Below, piece after piece: positions 1 through 10,611 of a stretch of 64,000 nucleotides of DNA; the stretch's first letter is position 1, and each line of letters starts with the position of its first letter. This DNA is from Leishmania infantum JPCM5 (lineage: Eukaryota > Euglenozoa > Kinetoplastea > Trypanosomatida > Trypanosomatidae), in NCBI RefSeq assembly GCF_000002875.2, contig NC_009405.2, positions 62,001 to 126,000 on the forward strand. Reading direction: 5' to 3'. The notes under the pieces are model-generated. The model searched no databases. It saw nothing but the letters and a program-made list of their open reading frames with translations, and was not told the origin of the DNA. Position numbers and translations under genes: made by a program.

Positions 1-1
1 C

Positions 2-2806
2 GCGTACATGGCGTGGAACGAGGCGATGCGGATAGCGGTGCGTGAGGGACAGCGGGAGTGGATGGCGGTGGTGGCGAGCAACCTGCAGCGGCTCAGCTAC
101 GAGCTCCTCGTCGAGGAGGGCGCCTCGCACCTCGAGCACGGTGAGCTGGACAAGGCGCTGGAAACATTCAAGCTCGCCTACGACGTGGCCATGAAGGCGA
201 AGAACGCAGCCTGGGAGCGGGACATGCGCACGGCGCTGCAGAATGTGCAGAAGGCGCTCTTCCACCGCTGCCATGAGGCGGCCCTGCTCCTTTTCCGCCG
301 CGCTCAGGAGGACATGAGTGGCGGCGTCGCAGCTACGACGGTGACGGAGGACGACTATTTTCTAATCCCCGGCACGGAGGAAATGGTGCGCCACACCGCC
401 GCCTTCGTACGAGAGTGGTCGTGTCTGCTGTTGCTGAAAGAGGCGGTCGGCATGTGGGTGGAGGCGACTCGGGCCACGGGGCGGCTCAGCGAGGCGGCCG
501 CCGCCCCGCTGAAGGAATCTGTGAAAGATGCGGTGTCGCTCGTCGCCGCCTTCATTGCGGAGCACCACTTCAACGCAGCGTCCCCGACGGGCCTGACGTG
601 GTTCGGCACGGACGCCTACCTCTACCACGAGTGCATCCTCCTTAGCGAGCTGTGGTGCGACCTCGTCGCGTACAGCGAGCAGAACTTGCATCACGGGCTG
701 CTGAGCGCCATCTGCGCCGCCCAGCTGGGTGAGCTGTACGTCGCCACCTTCCAGCTTCCGCAGGCCCTCGTTCAACTGAACAAGCTGGTCACCTACGGTC
801 GAACGCAGCGATCCGCTGTGCTTGAGGCGGCGGGCCTGACACTGTGCGGTCGTGTGCATCTTCAGCGAGCAGACTACGCACTGGCGGAGGCGGCCCTCGA
901 CGAGGCCCTGCGAATCTGGACGGAGCTGCAGAGCGATCCAGCGCCGAAGGTGCTGGCTGACAGCCGCGACGCCGGGGTGTGGCATCGCTACGACGTGGCA
1001 CTGATGGACGCCTCTTCGGTGACAGCAGACGAGACCGCCGTCGCATCGGCACAGGCGACGGCGGTTCAGAAGAGTGCGGCGAGCGCGCCTGCCAAGGCGG
1101 CGGCCGCCGTGCCGGACAGGCTTGAGGAGATGAGAGGCACTACTGGCCACGGCAACAGCAGCACCCGCTTCCGCATCGAGACGCATCTCCCGACGGACGC
1201 GGTCGCCGTGCTCGCCAACATGTGCCGGCACTACAAGGTATGCCTGCTGCTGCACACGTACCGCTACAGCGCCGCCCTAGAGGCGCTGGAGAGCAGCCTC
1301 AACAATGCCTACAGCGACACCCTGCGCGAGAAGCTGAGGCGCAACTTTCACCTCAGTCCGTCTCTCGATGAGATCGCCGCCATCGCCGGCGTGCTCAAGA
1401 CGCCGCTGGTCTTTTACACCCTGGCCACCAAGTACGACTGGGCCGCCACGGAGGGCGGCTACGCAGCGGAGGACTCGCTGTGCATCTGGGTGGTCTCCGA
1501 GTCCCGGGAGATGCGCTTTGTGGAGGTCAACCTGGCCAAGGACTTCAGGTGCACCCTGAGCGGCCTCATAGCCTCGCTGCGGCGGCAGCTCTGCATCGAG
1601 CCGGAGATGGCGGTGCAGCCGGACATTATCACGGAGCTGCCGAGTCTCTCCTGGCAGGAGCCGCTGCGGGTGCTCTACCAGGCGTGCATCCACCCCATCA
1701 TCGGCTACGTGCGCGCGCTAGACTCGCATCTGCTCCTCGGTGACGGCATCATCACCGTGGTGCCGAGCGGGCAGATGTGGCTGGTGCCCTTCCACGCGCT
1801 GCTGAACGTCAAAGCCGGCGACCGGTATTTCGTCGAGGAAGCCGCCGTCCAGATGGCCTTTTCCGCTACACAAGCCGCCCTCGCCGCCCTCAGCGCGGAG
1901 CGGGTGCAGCAGCAGGACCTGCACCGGGAGGTAGTAGCGGTGCAGCGCGACGCCGATCACGGCGCGGCCGACGCTCTCTTCTACACGCCCTTCCCGTTCG
2001 ACACGGACAGGTCGGAGCAGGAAGGCGCAGCAGTTGTAGAGATGCTGAGTGCGGGACGGGTGCAACTGGTGGAGCAACTCCGCCGGCATTGCGCTCCTGA
2101 GAAGGCTATCTTCACCCGCAAGGTAGAACTCGTGGAAGACGTGGAGTCGCTGCGGGCAGTCCTGCCGCGCGCCCGCGCCGTGCACATCGCCACAGCCACA
2201 ACCGCATCAGCTCCTTTGTCGCAGGCGAGCGCCATCGACAAGACTGCCTCGCGGCCAGAGGACGAAGGAGGTCTACTGATGCGCACTGCAGCCCCGATGG
2301 GGGACGTTGGCGTGATTCGGGCGGCCGAGATTGCGCACATGGAGCTGGCGGCGGAGCACGTGATCTTGACGAACACGAACATGTCGCCGCAGCACACGGA
2401 CGGCATCCGCGACGACGTGCTCGGGCTGCTGCGCGGATTTTTTGGCAGCGGCGTGCCGTGTGTGATTGCGGGGCAGTGGTGCACGCCGGACATGAAGCCG
2501 ATGGAGCTCTTCCGGTATTTCTATGCGCAGCGGTGTCGCCCGCTGCCAACGTCGCCGGCCGACTTGTCTGTTCGTACGGACACCGCCTCCGGAGGCAGTG
2601 TGAGCGCCAGCAACGAGCAGTCCTCCAGGGTTGCACAGCCGCAGGTCGTCGCCGGAGAGGAGGAGCCGAAGGAGGAAGGGGAGATGGCGCGCCATCGTGC
2701 GTTGCTGCTCGCCCGCTCTATTCGCCACCTTCTCGCTGAGGAGCCGGCGATGCGCTACCGGCCACGTGTGTGGGCAGGCTACTACTGCATTGGCAGCGGG
2801 TGGTAG
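2..2806 (+). CDS. TPR-repeat protein with degenerate CHAT-like domain, 5' partial
   Basis: The reading frame is open to the window edge, so the true start probably lies upstream; the first ATG in view is at 8 (932 residues from there). The N-terminal 300 or so residues are helical with TPR-like pairs (for example around residues 38-75 and 235-305). An Ala-rich linker follows near 340-380. The C-terminal half resembles the CHAT caspase-like fold: a strand-rich block with 'VVPSGQMWLVPFHALL' near residue 580 and a 'GVPCVIAGQW' block near 815. At the positions where active CHAT proteases carry His and Cys, this protein reads VHIATAT (725-731) and VILTNTNM (785-792), so both catalytic residues appear lost. 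It is probably a scaffold rather than a protease. The family assignment is by motif only; the function is unknown. Confidence 0.75.
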   Translation, partial: AYMAWNEAMRIAVREGQREWMAVVASNLQRLSYELLVEEGASHLEHGELDKALETFKLAYDVAMKAKNAAWERDMRTALQNVQKALFHRCHEAALLLFRRAQEDMSGGVAATTVTEDDYFLIPGTEEMVRHTAAFVREWSCLLLLKEAVGMWVEATRATGRLSEAAAAPLKESVKDAVSLVAAFIAEHHFNAASPTGLTWFGTDAYLYHECILLSELWCDLVAYSEQNLHHGLLSAICAAQLGELYVATFQLPQALVQLNKLVTYGRTQRSAVLEAAGLTLCGRVHLQRADYALAEAALDEALRIWTELQSDPAPKVLADSRDAGVWHRYDVALMDASSVTADETAVASAQATAVQKSAASAPAKAAAAVPDRLEEMRGTTGHGNSSTRFRIETHLPTDAVAVLANMCRHYKVCLLLHTYRYSAALEALESSLNNAYSDTLREKLRRNFHLSPSLDEIAAIAGVLKTPLVFYTLATKYDWAATEGGYAAEDSLCIWVVSESREMRFVEVNLAKDFRCTLSGLIASLRRQLCIEPEMAVQPDIITELPSLSWQEPLRVLYQACIHPIIGYVRALDSHLLLGDGIITVVPSGQMWLVPFHALLNVKAGDRYFVEEAAVQMAFSATQAALAALSAERVQQQDLHREVVAVQRDADHGAADALFYTPFPFDTDRSEQEGAAVVEMLSAGRVQLVEQLRRHCAPEKAIFTRKVELVEDVESLRAVLPRARAVHIATATTASAPLSQASAIDKTASRPEDEGGLLMRTAAPMGDVGVIRAAEIAHMELAAEHVILTNTNMSPQHTDGIRDDVLGLLRGFFGSGVPCVIAGQWCTPDMKPMELFRYFYAQRCRPLPTSPADLSVRTDTASGGSVSASNEQSSRVAQPQVVAGEEEPKEEGEMARHRALLLARSIRHLLAEEPAMRYRPRVWAGYYCIGSGW

Positions 2807-3984
2807 TCGCTCAGCTCGTCGCTTAGTTATTGCGGGGAGTGGGTGGGAAAGGGAAAAACCGCGACGGTAGACCAGGCGTCGGCAAAGGGTCTGCGTGCGC
2901 GTGTCTATCGCACCCACTCCCACCACCCCTGCCCTCATGTACAGTAGTAGACCGTAACACGACACGCATCTTGGCGACTCGTGTTGCAGGCGATGTTCTT
3001 TCCGCCACTTGTGTGGCACTGTGGTCGTCTTATTGGGCTCTCTGCTTCTCACGTCATCCTTATTCGCCAGCGGCTAGTCGTGTGATCGGACAGGTGGCGT
3101 GACGCGGGCGCCCTTCTCGCTCTCCGTGTGTGTGCGTGTGCATGTGTATTCGTTTTCTCGCGCCTTCATGTAAACTACGACACCTGTAAAGTGCGCGTGG
3201 GCATCTGTGCGTGTATCATCCCTGCGCCAGCGTCACGCCCTCTCCTGCCGCTCTCTTCTCAGCAAGAATGTTGATCAGCGCAGACGAAACTGGAAAGTCA
3301 AAGGAGAGGATCATCCGTCTGGAAGGCCGGAGGCGGTGCATGGATGATCGTTCCTGAGGGCGGCTACTCTTGTCAGCCCATCCCCCTTCCACCCTTGCGA
3401 CCTCTCTGGTGCTGAGCACCCTCCATGTCATGAGAAAGTGGTGGTGGCTGTGGTGGTGCAAGCCCCGCAACTGTGTAAATGGGTGCTTCAGCAGCACCAG
3501 CTCACACACACACACACACAGACGCACACATCCATCTCAGGAAGACTCGTCTCTGGCGTCCCATGCGTTGTTCTTCGAGTCGCACGCGAAATGTGGAGGC
3601 GAGAATCTCGCTGAGCGCAACAGGTCGTATCATGGCGGGCTGTGCATGACCACCTGCGGACGCACACACCATGTGCGCACGCACACCCTCTCCGAATCAT
3701 CTTTCTCTGCCTCGTCCCCTTCTCTCTCCGTCGCCAAAGCCCCGCGACGCTTTTGGGACTCTCAGTGCACAGTTGCGCGCTCCGCCACACACAAGTACAA
3801 GGAAGGCACGCGTTATAATATTCTGCCCCTCCGCCTCTCCTGCCAGCGGTGCGACATCTCGCCCCTCCCTCCAGCTCTTGGCGCGTCTCGGCGTCAGCGT
3901 ACCTGCCGCTTTCGTCCCTGACCGACTTCGCAAACCCGCGGCAGGGCAAAAGGACGCGTGGGTACGACCTCCACTGCATACACA
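2807..3984 (+). other. Intergenic processing region
   Basis: This is the 3' UTR of the CHAT-like gene plus the 5' leader of the LRR gene. It holds a (CA)n run at 3503-3521 and pyrimidine-rich sequence around 3685-3735. The best splice-acceptor candidates for the next gene are the tract at 3821-3842 with AG at 3845-3846, and a second AG at 3873-3874. I see no credible gene; the ORFs here are low-complexity. Confidence 0.6.
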
Positions 3985-6159
3985 ATGAGCAGCGGTAGGC
4001 GCGACATCATCTTTTTTGGCTCCATCGCCGTCAGCATCATCGGTCATGAGGTGCATGATGAAGCCGTGGCGGCGCAGCTGGAGCGGCAGAATGTCCGCAT
4101 CAAGCTGCACACCACCGCCAGAGCTCCGTATGTGAAGACGGAGGAGGTCTTCGGTCTAGACGCTACCTCGCCCCTCTACGAGATCGATTCCGCCGACTTC
4201 AAGGCCAGCCCGGCCAGCTCGCTCACCCCTCAGCGCGGTGCCTCTCATCCGCGACACCACCGCCAGAAGGCTGCCTTCCTCCCTGTCATGCTGAAGCTGG
4301 CCCAGGACGCGGCGGTGGGGGAGGTGCCCTCGGTCGAGGACCAGGATGGCGCGCTTCTGCAGCTAGACTCGCCGACGAACAGCGCCGATCCGGCGCCGAG
4401 CTACACCTCAGCCTCGGTTCGCATCGAGGTCGGCATGTCGCGCAGCGGCGGTGACGCAACGCCGGTGGGGACTAAGGATGTCTTTCTGCCCTCGCTCAAC
4501 TACCTTGCCATCCGTGACATGTGTACTGTTGTGCGCATCCCGGTGTGGTCCAACAGGATCCAGAAGTCGGAGACGGGCGAGGTGGATGTGGCGGAGCTGG
4601 ACCATCGGTCTCCGCAGCCGCAAAGAGCCGGCGACGGTAACAGCCGTAGCAGCGGCGGTGTGCTCGGTGGCGTAAGGGACCGCAACAGCAGAGGTGATGC
4701 AGTGAGTGGCGTGGCGCTCAGCGTGTACGCAATGGTTCGTGTCATCAGTCTCGCGGAGAAGGTGCGCCTTGCCTTGGAGGCCGACGATGCCGTACGTTGC
4801 CTCTTGAGCCTGCCAGACCCGGTGCCGAGGATGAGTCTCGCCCTCACCCAGAGAGGCGATGCCCCGTACGGAGCCATGCCCCTCACAGAGCTCTATGAGC
4901 ACCACCGGCAGTTTTTCGGCTATTACAGCAACACCATCATCAAGCACAGCAGCGTGGTGACGCAGCGACTCGCCGAGGCGCCGCGTCAGCGCGAGGCCGA
5001 CGCGTCGTTCCCCCATCGCTGGAACACGCTCACGGTTGTGGACCTGCGACCAGCGCTCCTCGGCGAGGACGCGTTCGCGCCTCTTCTGATCACCTTGGCC
5101 TACTGCGCCAACCTCCGCGCCCTGTACGCCGACGGCAACCACCTCGGCGACCTCACCTGTGCGCGCCTCTCCGCCCTCTTCCGACGCCACCGCTACCTTG
5201 CCCGCGTATCACTCTCCAAGAACACCATTCACGAGGCCGGTGGCGAGCAGCTCTTGCGGCTGGTGCGCAACAACCTGCGTATCACGTCCATACCGTGTCA
5301 GGGGAACTACTTCTCCGATGCGTTGCGCAGCCGCATCGAGGAGGTTGCCAGGAGAAACGCCAGCGTCATTGCGCAGGATCCGCTGAACATCTTCTCCGCA
5401 AGCTACGACTACCTCACCGGCCTCTCAAGTCTGCCCAACTCTCTGCAGCAGGAGGGCCTGCGGACGTGGGCAATGCTCTCGGCAGCGCCGGTGGGTGACG
5501 TCGACGTAATGGTGCGCAACTTCACTACGAGCACGCAACGTACCTTGGGCGACTCGCCAGTCGTCGCGATGCAGCGGGCCAAGGCGGCGTTGCGCGCACG
5601 CGAGTCCTTCTCTTTGATACCGCCGGCGGCACTGGCGCCATTATTGAACGAGATCATGCGCACGGTGTCGGTCGGGGTATCCCGCGTGCTGCCCGACCCT
5701 CTCGTGCGCTCACTCTTCTCGGACATGGAGACAGTCGTGGCACTGGAGCAGGAGCAGGTCGAGGCTCAGCGTCGTGACGAACTTGCCGGCGGCAGCCGCG
5801 ACGCGTTGCTTCTGCCGCCCGATGTGTGCGATGCCGTGGGTGGCGTGTACACCCCACCCGTCGACTCAGAGACGATGTACGCTCGCTCCTTCGTGCGCAT
5901 CGTCGTGGCGGCACTTCGAGGCGTGGCGTTGGGCACGCCGTGGGCGGAGATCGCCAAAGTACTTGAGGGCATAGGCCGCGTGCATCGCGACCTCGGAGTG
6001 ATGCCAGAGGACTACTGGCTCGCAGTGCACATCTTCATGACCTCGTTACGCATTAGCTGTGGTGCGGAGTGCTACGATGCCGACAACGCATCCTCTTTCC
6101 TCGGTCTGCTGGCTCTGGCGGTGCGGACGGCGGCGGGCACCGACACCGTGCTGCAGTGA
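3985..6159 (+). CDS. Leucine-rich-repeat protein (ribonuclease-inhibitor type)
   Basis: 724 residues from the ATG at 3985, the first ATG after candidate acceptors at 3845 and 3873. Residues about 345-465 contain LRRs of the ribonuclease-inhibitor type: repeating L-x-x-L-x-L units followed by N-x-L or N-x-I turns (blocks 'LRALYADGNHLGD' and 'LARVSLSKNTIHEAG'). The flanking sequence is not repetitive: the N-terminal third has a Ser/Pro/Arg-rich stretch near 205-240, and the C-terminal 200 residues are predicted helical. No catalytic motif, membrane segment or targeting signal is visible. Proteins of this design usually act as protein-protein scaffolds, and in trypanosomatids many are cytoskeletal or flagellar, but nothing here shows which. 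I do not recognise a specific orthologue. Confidence 0.8.
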   Translation: MSSGRRDIIFFGSIAVSIIGHEVHDEAVAAQLERQNVRIKLHTTARAPYVKTEEVFGLDATSPLYEIDSADFKASPASSLTPQRGASHPRHHRQKAAFLPVMLKLAQDAAVGEVPSVEDQDGALLQLDSPTNSADPAPSYTSASVRIEVGMSRSGGDATPVGTKDVFLPSLNYLAIRDMCTVVRIPVWSNRIQKSETGEVDVAELDHRSPQPQRAGDGNSRSSGGVLGGVRDRNSRGDAVSGVALSVYAMVRVISLAEKVRLALEADDAVRCLLSLPDPVPRMSLALTQRGDAPYGAMPLTELYEHHRQFFGYYSNTIIKHSSVVTQRLAEAPRQREADASFPHRWNTLTVVDLRPALLGEDAFAPLLITLAYCANLRALYADGNHLGDLTCARLSALFRRHRYLARVSLSKNTIHEAGGEQLLRLVRNNLRITSIPCQGNYFSDALRSRIEEVARRNASVIAQDPLNIFSASYDYLTGLSSLPNSLQQEGLRTWAMLSAAPVGDVDVMVRNFTTSTQRTLGDSPVVAMQRAKAALRARESFSLIPPAALAPLLNEIMRTVSVGVSRVLPDPLVRSLFSDMETVVALEQEQVEAQRRDELAGGSRDALLLPPDVCDAVGGVYTPPVDSETMYARSFVRIVVAALRGVALGTPWAEIAKVLEGIGRVHRDLGVMPEDYWLAVHIFMTSLRISCGAECYDADNASSFLGLLALAVRTAAGTDTVLQ

Positions 6160-7018
6160 GCGGGGCACTGCATGGTGAGTTGAGGCGGTTGGCCTCTCTA
6201 CTGCACTTGCGCAGCGTCATCAAGAGCGGGTCCCAGTCAATGCGGGTGCGTGTCTCTCTCTGCGCGTGCCACCACCGCCGCCTTCTCCCGCTGTCGTCTG
6301 ACTTCTTGTGGTGTCGTGTTCGCTCCCGTTGATGTGTCTATAGAACCCCCTCCCCCTCTGTCCGCCTTTGTGTGGGCGGAGAGCGGCGGTATGCAGACGG
6401 TTCCCCCCCCCCGCTCTTCCGTTCTCTCCACGCATTCTGTCTCTCGCCATCAAGTGTTCCTTTTCGCTTCAAGCTCTTCGCATAATGTTTTGAGTCATCG
6501 CCGCCCGTTGGTATCACCACCCGCGCACGTTCCGCCTCCCTCCCCCTCCCTCCTCCCTCTCAGGAGTGGAGAGGCACGAGGGTGTGTGTCTGTGCTGTGC
6601 ATGTCGTCTTACCGGATGGGGCTCCGCAGAGAGAGAGAGACACGGAGCCCTCACAACTCCTGCGGCGTTGAAACAGGAGACGGCTCGAGATGCGTACGTC
6701 TTGCTATCTCCGTCGCCTCCTGGGCGCAACCTCCCCCTCCCTTCTCCTCCCTCGACCGCACCAACGCACATGTTGTGCAGGTGCGCGCACATACACCCAC
6801 GCCAAGTCACCACCTTGTCGCTCGCTCTCCAGAGCACACAATCATCGGCGAGAAGACGACGAGGACAGGGGCTGCGCACACTTCTACGACGGCGTGTGCC
6901 TGCCTCGTTGCCGCCACCTAGTCTGGCAAGCTCCCTCCTGCTCGTGGTCAGACACAGATCGAAGTACAGTCACACATGCGAAAACACGACCACAGCACCG
7001 GACGGCAAGGCGAAAACG
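6160..7018 (+). other. Intergenic processing region
   Basis: Rich in pyrimidine tracts. The strongest acceptor candidates for the vault gene are 6533-6561 with AG at 6562-6563, and the tract before AG 6779-6780. In-frame sequence upstream of 7019 is low-complexity and lies in this leader, so it is not annotated as coding. Confidence 0.6.
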
Positions 7019-9898
7019 ATGAGCACGGCATCCGTAGTGAAGTTGATGCCGCACGAGTACCTGCACGTGGAGGACACGAACACGTGTGAGGTGCTCACCC
7101 TTGTCGGTCCCATCACCTACACCCTGTACGACCATCACCGCCAGTTGCACGAAACACCGCAGCCATGCGTTGTGGTGCCGCCCAGCCAATTCGTCACGGT
7201 GAAGAATCCGATGCATGCGGTACCGACCTCTCTCAAAGATAAGGCCGATGCGCCGCCAGTGTACACGCTGCTGCGCAGCTCACCTGGGTCCATCACGGGC
7301 CTGGCGGCGCTGCCGTACAGCCGCTGGAAGATGCCATATGGCAGCAGTGAGCTACGCTTTTTCGACGAGTCGCCGTTCCCGCTCCTGCCAGGCGAGACTG
7401 TCGACGAGCCATCGCCCATGCCGCTGCTAACGGCTTCAGAGGCGCTCACTCTGGAAGCACTCGCACCGCATGACGTTGTGGATCCCGTTACGGGTGCGGC
7501 AGTGCACCGCGCCGCTCAGGAATGCTTTCTTTTCAAAGGACCTGGCCTCTACACCCCACGACTTGACGAGCGCATCGTGAGCAAGGTGACCGGTGTGTAC
7601 GTCTCCCCGCCGCAGGTGTGCTACCTGTCGGCCAAGTACGACTTCGTGGACGATGACGGTGTGCCCCGCGTGGCTGGAGAGCAGTGGATTGTTCAGGCGC
7701 ATGGCATCTTCTTTCCCCACCCCGCCGTGACGCTGCAGGTGCGTGACGCGTACGTGTTGACCAGCTTCGAGGCGTTGACGTTCGTCTCCTACAAAGCCTT
7801 CTACGATGAGGGGTTGCAGGTTGCCCGCGAGGCGCAGAAGCCGTACCTCATCTCGTACGCGGACACCAAGGACGGAACGTACCTCCCACGGCCGCATGAG
7901 ACGTTTCGGGGCCGGAGGAGACAGGTGCACCTCACTGCCACGCAGTACTGCGTCGTGATCAACCCCGTCGGCGCCGATGGAACTGCGAGGCTGCACCAAG
8001 CCGAGGTTCGCGTGGGGAAGCAGAGCTTCATGCTGCAGCCCGGTGAGCACTGCACGAAACCTCTCACAGCGCTGGTGCTGAGCGAGGACGAAGCGCTGCT
8101 GCATGTCGCACTGCAGACGTACACGGAGGCGGATGGAACTGTGCGAGAGGGCGGCTCGCGTTGGCTCGTCCGCGGGCCGCGGCAGTACATCCCGCCAGTA
8201 TACGCGCGGGTGGTGGAGCGGCGGCGCATCATGAAGGTCGACGAGAACTGCGGCGTCTACGTGCGCAACATCCACACAGGCAAGGTGCGCTCGGTCTTTG
8301 GCAAGCCGTTCATGCTGGGCGCCGACGAGCAGCTGTGGGAGCGCCCCATCGGTGCGTATGTGCGTCGCCTTCTGGCCGAGCCGCGGCAATCGCTGCGGGT
8401 AACGGACATGTCCGCCAAGGAAAGGGCGGAAGCCTCCTTGGAGGAAGGGTGGGCGGCCACGAGGGTGGAGTGGGACATGCAAGCGTCGAGCACCGCCGCC
8501 GCTGAGGTGGCCGGGGGTGGCTGCTACAGCGCTAGCAGCAGTGGCGAGAGCCTCGACTCTAGCGACGACTTCATGGACAGAGGCGAGTGCGCGGACGAGC
8601 TGCAGCTGCTCGACGCCGCCACCCGCAACGCGCACCCGCCGCGCCTCTCGCGCCACATTAGTCGCTATCACGTCATCACCGTCAACGTGGAGCACAACAC
8701 GCTGGTGCGCCTCTACGACACGAGCACCGGCCTCAGCCGCGTTGTGGCCGGCCCCGCCACGGTGTTCCTGGAGCCGCACGAGCACTTCACACCGCTTTCC
8801 CTCTCCGGCGGACGTCCGAAGGAACCGCACCAGATCCACTCGCTAAGCCTCTACCTTGGGCCAGACTACATGGCCGACGTCATCGAAGTCGAGACACGCG
8901 ACCACGCCCGACTGCGGCTTCACCTCGCCTACAACTGGGAGTTTGGTTCCGTAGACTCGAGCGGCAAGGCGGGCATGGTGGACCCAGAGCTGGCCTTCAC
9001 CATCCCGGACTTCATCGGGGAGGCGTGTAAGGCACTGGCGAGTCGTGTGCGGTCGGCGATTGCGGGACAGGCCTTCGAGTTCTTCCACTGCAACTCGTCG
9101 ACGCTCATTCGCCAGGCGATCTTCACGCCGGCTGAGGACGGCTCCATCGTCTCCCACGGCGACTCGCTGTGCTTCACCGCAAACGGCCTCTACATCACCA
9201 CGGTAGATGTGCAGAGCGTGGAGCCGGTGAACATCAAGACGCGGACCGCGCTGGCGAAGAGCGTGCAGCTCGCGGTGGAAATAATCACCAAGGCGCAGGA
9301 GAGCGACGCTTCTCACCAAGCGGCGCTCCTCGAGCAGGAGGCGAAGGGTGCGTTGGACCTGCAGGTGATGCGTGACCGCGCCAAGGCAGAGCAGCAACGC
9401 ACAGAGCTGCTGCGCGTGATGGGCGAGAACACGGCGCTGGAGCAGGCCGGCGCCAGTCGTGCGCAGGCGCTGGCTGAGAGCGCCGCGCGTCTGGCAGAGG
9501 CGCAGGGAGAGGTAGACGCCACCCCGATTCGCTGTGCCGCCCACTCCGTCGGCATGGACACAGAGCTGGAGGTGTTGCGCAAGCGGGCGGAGCTGGACCT
9601 CGCACACCGCCAGTCCATGAACAACCTCGCCATCGACAAGATCCGCAAGCTGTCTGACATCGAAGCGACAAAGTACGAGAAGATCATGGCCTCACTCGGG
9701 AGTGAGACGCTCATCGCGATTGCGAACGCGGGGCCGGAGCTGAAGGCGAAGCTTCTTGGCGAGCTGGGCCTGCAGGGCTTCGTCGTCACGGACGGCAAGA
9801 CGCCCATCAACATACTGAACTTGGCAGACAAGATGGCTGCCGGGCCATTGGCCACCACACCGTCCCCAGCAGCGCCTGGAGCGGCGCGAGTGTCGTGA
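7019..9898 (+). CDS. MVP: Major vault protein
   Basis: 959 residues, a little longer than animal MVP (roughly 850-900). It forms the barrel shell of the vault ribonucleoprotein particle in the cytoplasm. The N-terminal half consists of tandem MVP repeats. The shoulder domain is recognisable near 608-753 ('DVIEVETRDHARLRL', 'LAYNWEFG'). The C-terminal cap helix is a long Ala/Glu/Arg-rich amphipathic helix (755-895), ending in the diagnostic block 'LGLQGFVVTDGKTPIN' (about 915-930). An insertion rich in Ser, Asp and Gly (about 488-530) separates the repeats from the shoulder and is unlike animal MVP. The ATG at 7019 follows acceptor candidates at 6562 and 6779 and opens directly into conserved sequence. 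Trypanosomatids encode several MVP-like proteins; which paralogue this is cannot be told here. Confidence 0.93.
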   Translation: MSTASVVKLMPHEYLHVEDTNTCEVLTLVGPITYTLYDHHRQLHETPQPCVVVPPSQFVTVKNPMHAVPTSLKDKADAPPVYTLLRSSPGSITGLAALPYSRWKMPYGSSELRFFDESPFPLLPGETVDEPSPMPLLTASEALTLEALAPHDVVDPVTGAAVHRAAQECFLFKGPGLYTPRLDERIVSKVTGVYVSPPQVCYLSAKYDFVDDDGVPRVAGEQWIVQAHGIFFPHPAVTLQVRDAYVLTSFEALTFVSYKAFYDEGLQVAREAQKPYLISYADTKDGTYLPRPHETFRGRRRQVHLTATQYCVVINPVGADGTARLHQAEVRVGKQSFMLQPGEHCTKPLTALVLSEDEALLHVALQTYTEADGTVREGGSRWLVRGPRQYIPPVYARVVERRRIMKVDENCGVYVRNIHTGKVRSVFGKPFMLGADEQLWERPIGAYVRRLLAEPRQSLRVTDMSAKERAEASLEEGWAATRVEWDMQASSTAAAEVAGGGCYSASSSGESLDSSDDFMDRGECADELQLLDAATRNAHPPRLSRHISRYHVITVNVEHNTLVRLYDTSTGLSRVVAGPATVFLEPHEHFTPLSLSGGRPKEPHQIHSLSLYLGPDYMADVIEVETRDHARLRLHLAYNWEFGSVDSSGKAGMVDPELAFTIPDFIGEACKALASRVRSAIAGQAFEFFHCNSSTLIRQAIFTPAEDGSIVSHGDSLCFTANGLYITTVDVQSVEPVNIKTRTALAKSVQLAVEIITKAQESDASHQAALLEQEAKGALDLQVMRDRAKAEQQRTELLRVMGENTALEQAGASRAQALAESAARLAEAQGEVDATPIRCAAHSVGMDTELEVLRKRAELDLAHRQSMNNLAIDKIRKLSDIEATKYEKIMASLGSETLIAIANAGPELKAKLLGELGLQGFVVTDGKTPINILNLADKMAAGPLATTPSPAAPGAARVS

Positions 9899-10611
9899 TA
9901 ACACGCGGGCACTTGTGCAAGAGAAAAGCGCGTCCGAGGGGGGAGACAGCGGCACGGCGGTGAAGGCGCGCTTTCCCTCGCTGTTGCCTACGTCCGCATC
10001 GGACATCTCCGTGCGCACTGGCTACACACAGCGCCAGGGGCTGCCTCACGTCTCTCTCTCTTTTACTTGCGCAACTCGCCAGTGGTGCGCCGTCGTCAGT
10101 TTTGTTTCGCTGCACCTTCCTATGTCCCGCTACACATGCGCTCGCATCCTTCGGTCTCGACGCTCTCCAACTATGGCAGGTCTGTCCGGTGTATTGCTCA
10201 CCATCTTTCCCAACCGCCACCCGCGATTGCACAGCCTCCCGCCCACCCCTCCGCCTCGTGAATCTTTTCGCCTCGCCTTTGTGGGAACTCAGCGGCTAAA
10301 GTCGTGATGTTGCGTCACCCGTGACGTGTACCACGTGCTGCGCACACCCACATACGCACACACACACACACGCACGCCAACTCTGATCCCCTCGCCCCTC
10401 TTTCTCTTCGATGTGTGCACATGTCAGTCGGTGGCACAGCCGCTCAGCCGGCTCTGGCGATTCGTCTCACCTCCTCACCCACCGTCCTCACGTCCTCCTT
10501 CATGCTTCACTCGATCTCGCCTTCTCGCTTACCTGTCTCACTCCAACGCACACACATACGTCGCAGCAACACGAGCGCACCTGTTTCTGTCGCCTGCTCG
10601 CATCAAAAGAA
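9899..10611 (+). other. Intergenic processing region
   Basis: It contains a short (CA)n run near 10357-10372, then a pyrimidine tract at 10381-10410 followed by AG 10426-10427, a likely trans-splice acceptor for the next gene. No gene seen. Confidence 0.55.

Noticed and set aside
3370..3921. 183-codon + frame before the LRR gene
   Set aside because: It runs through a (CA)n repeat (His/Thr run) and pyrimidine tracts typical of a spacer, with no coding-like composition.
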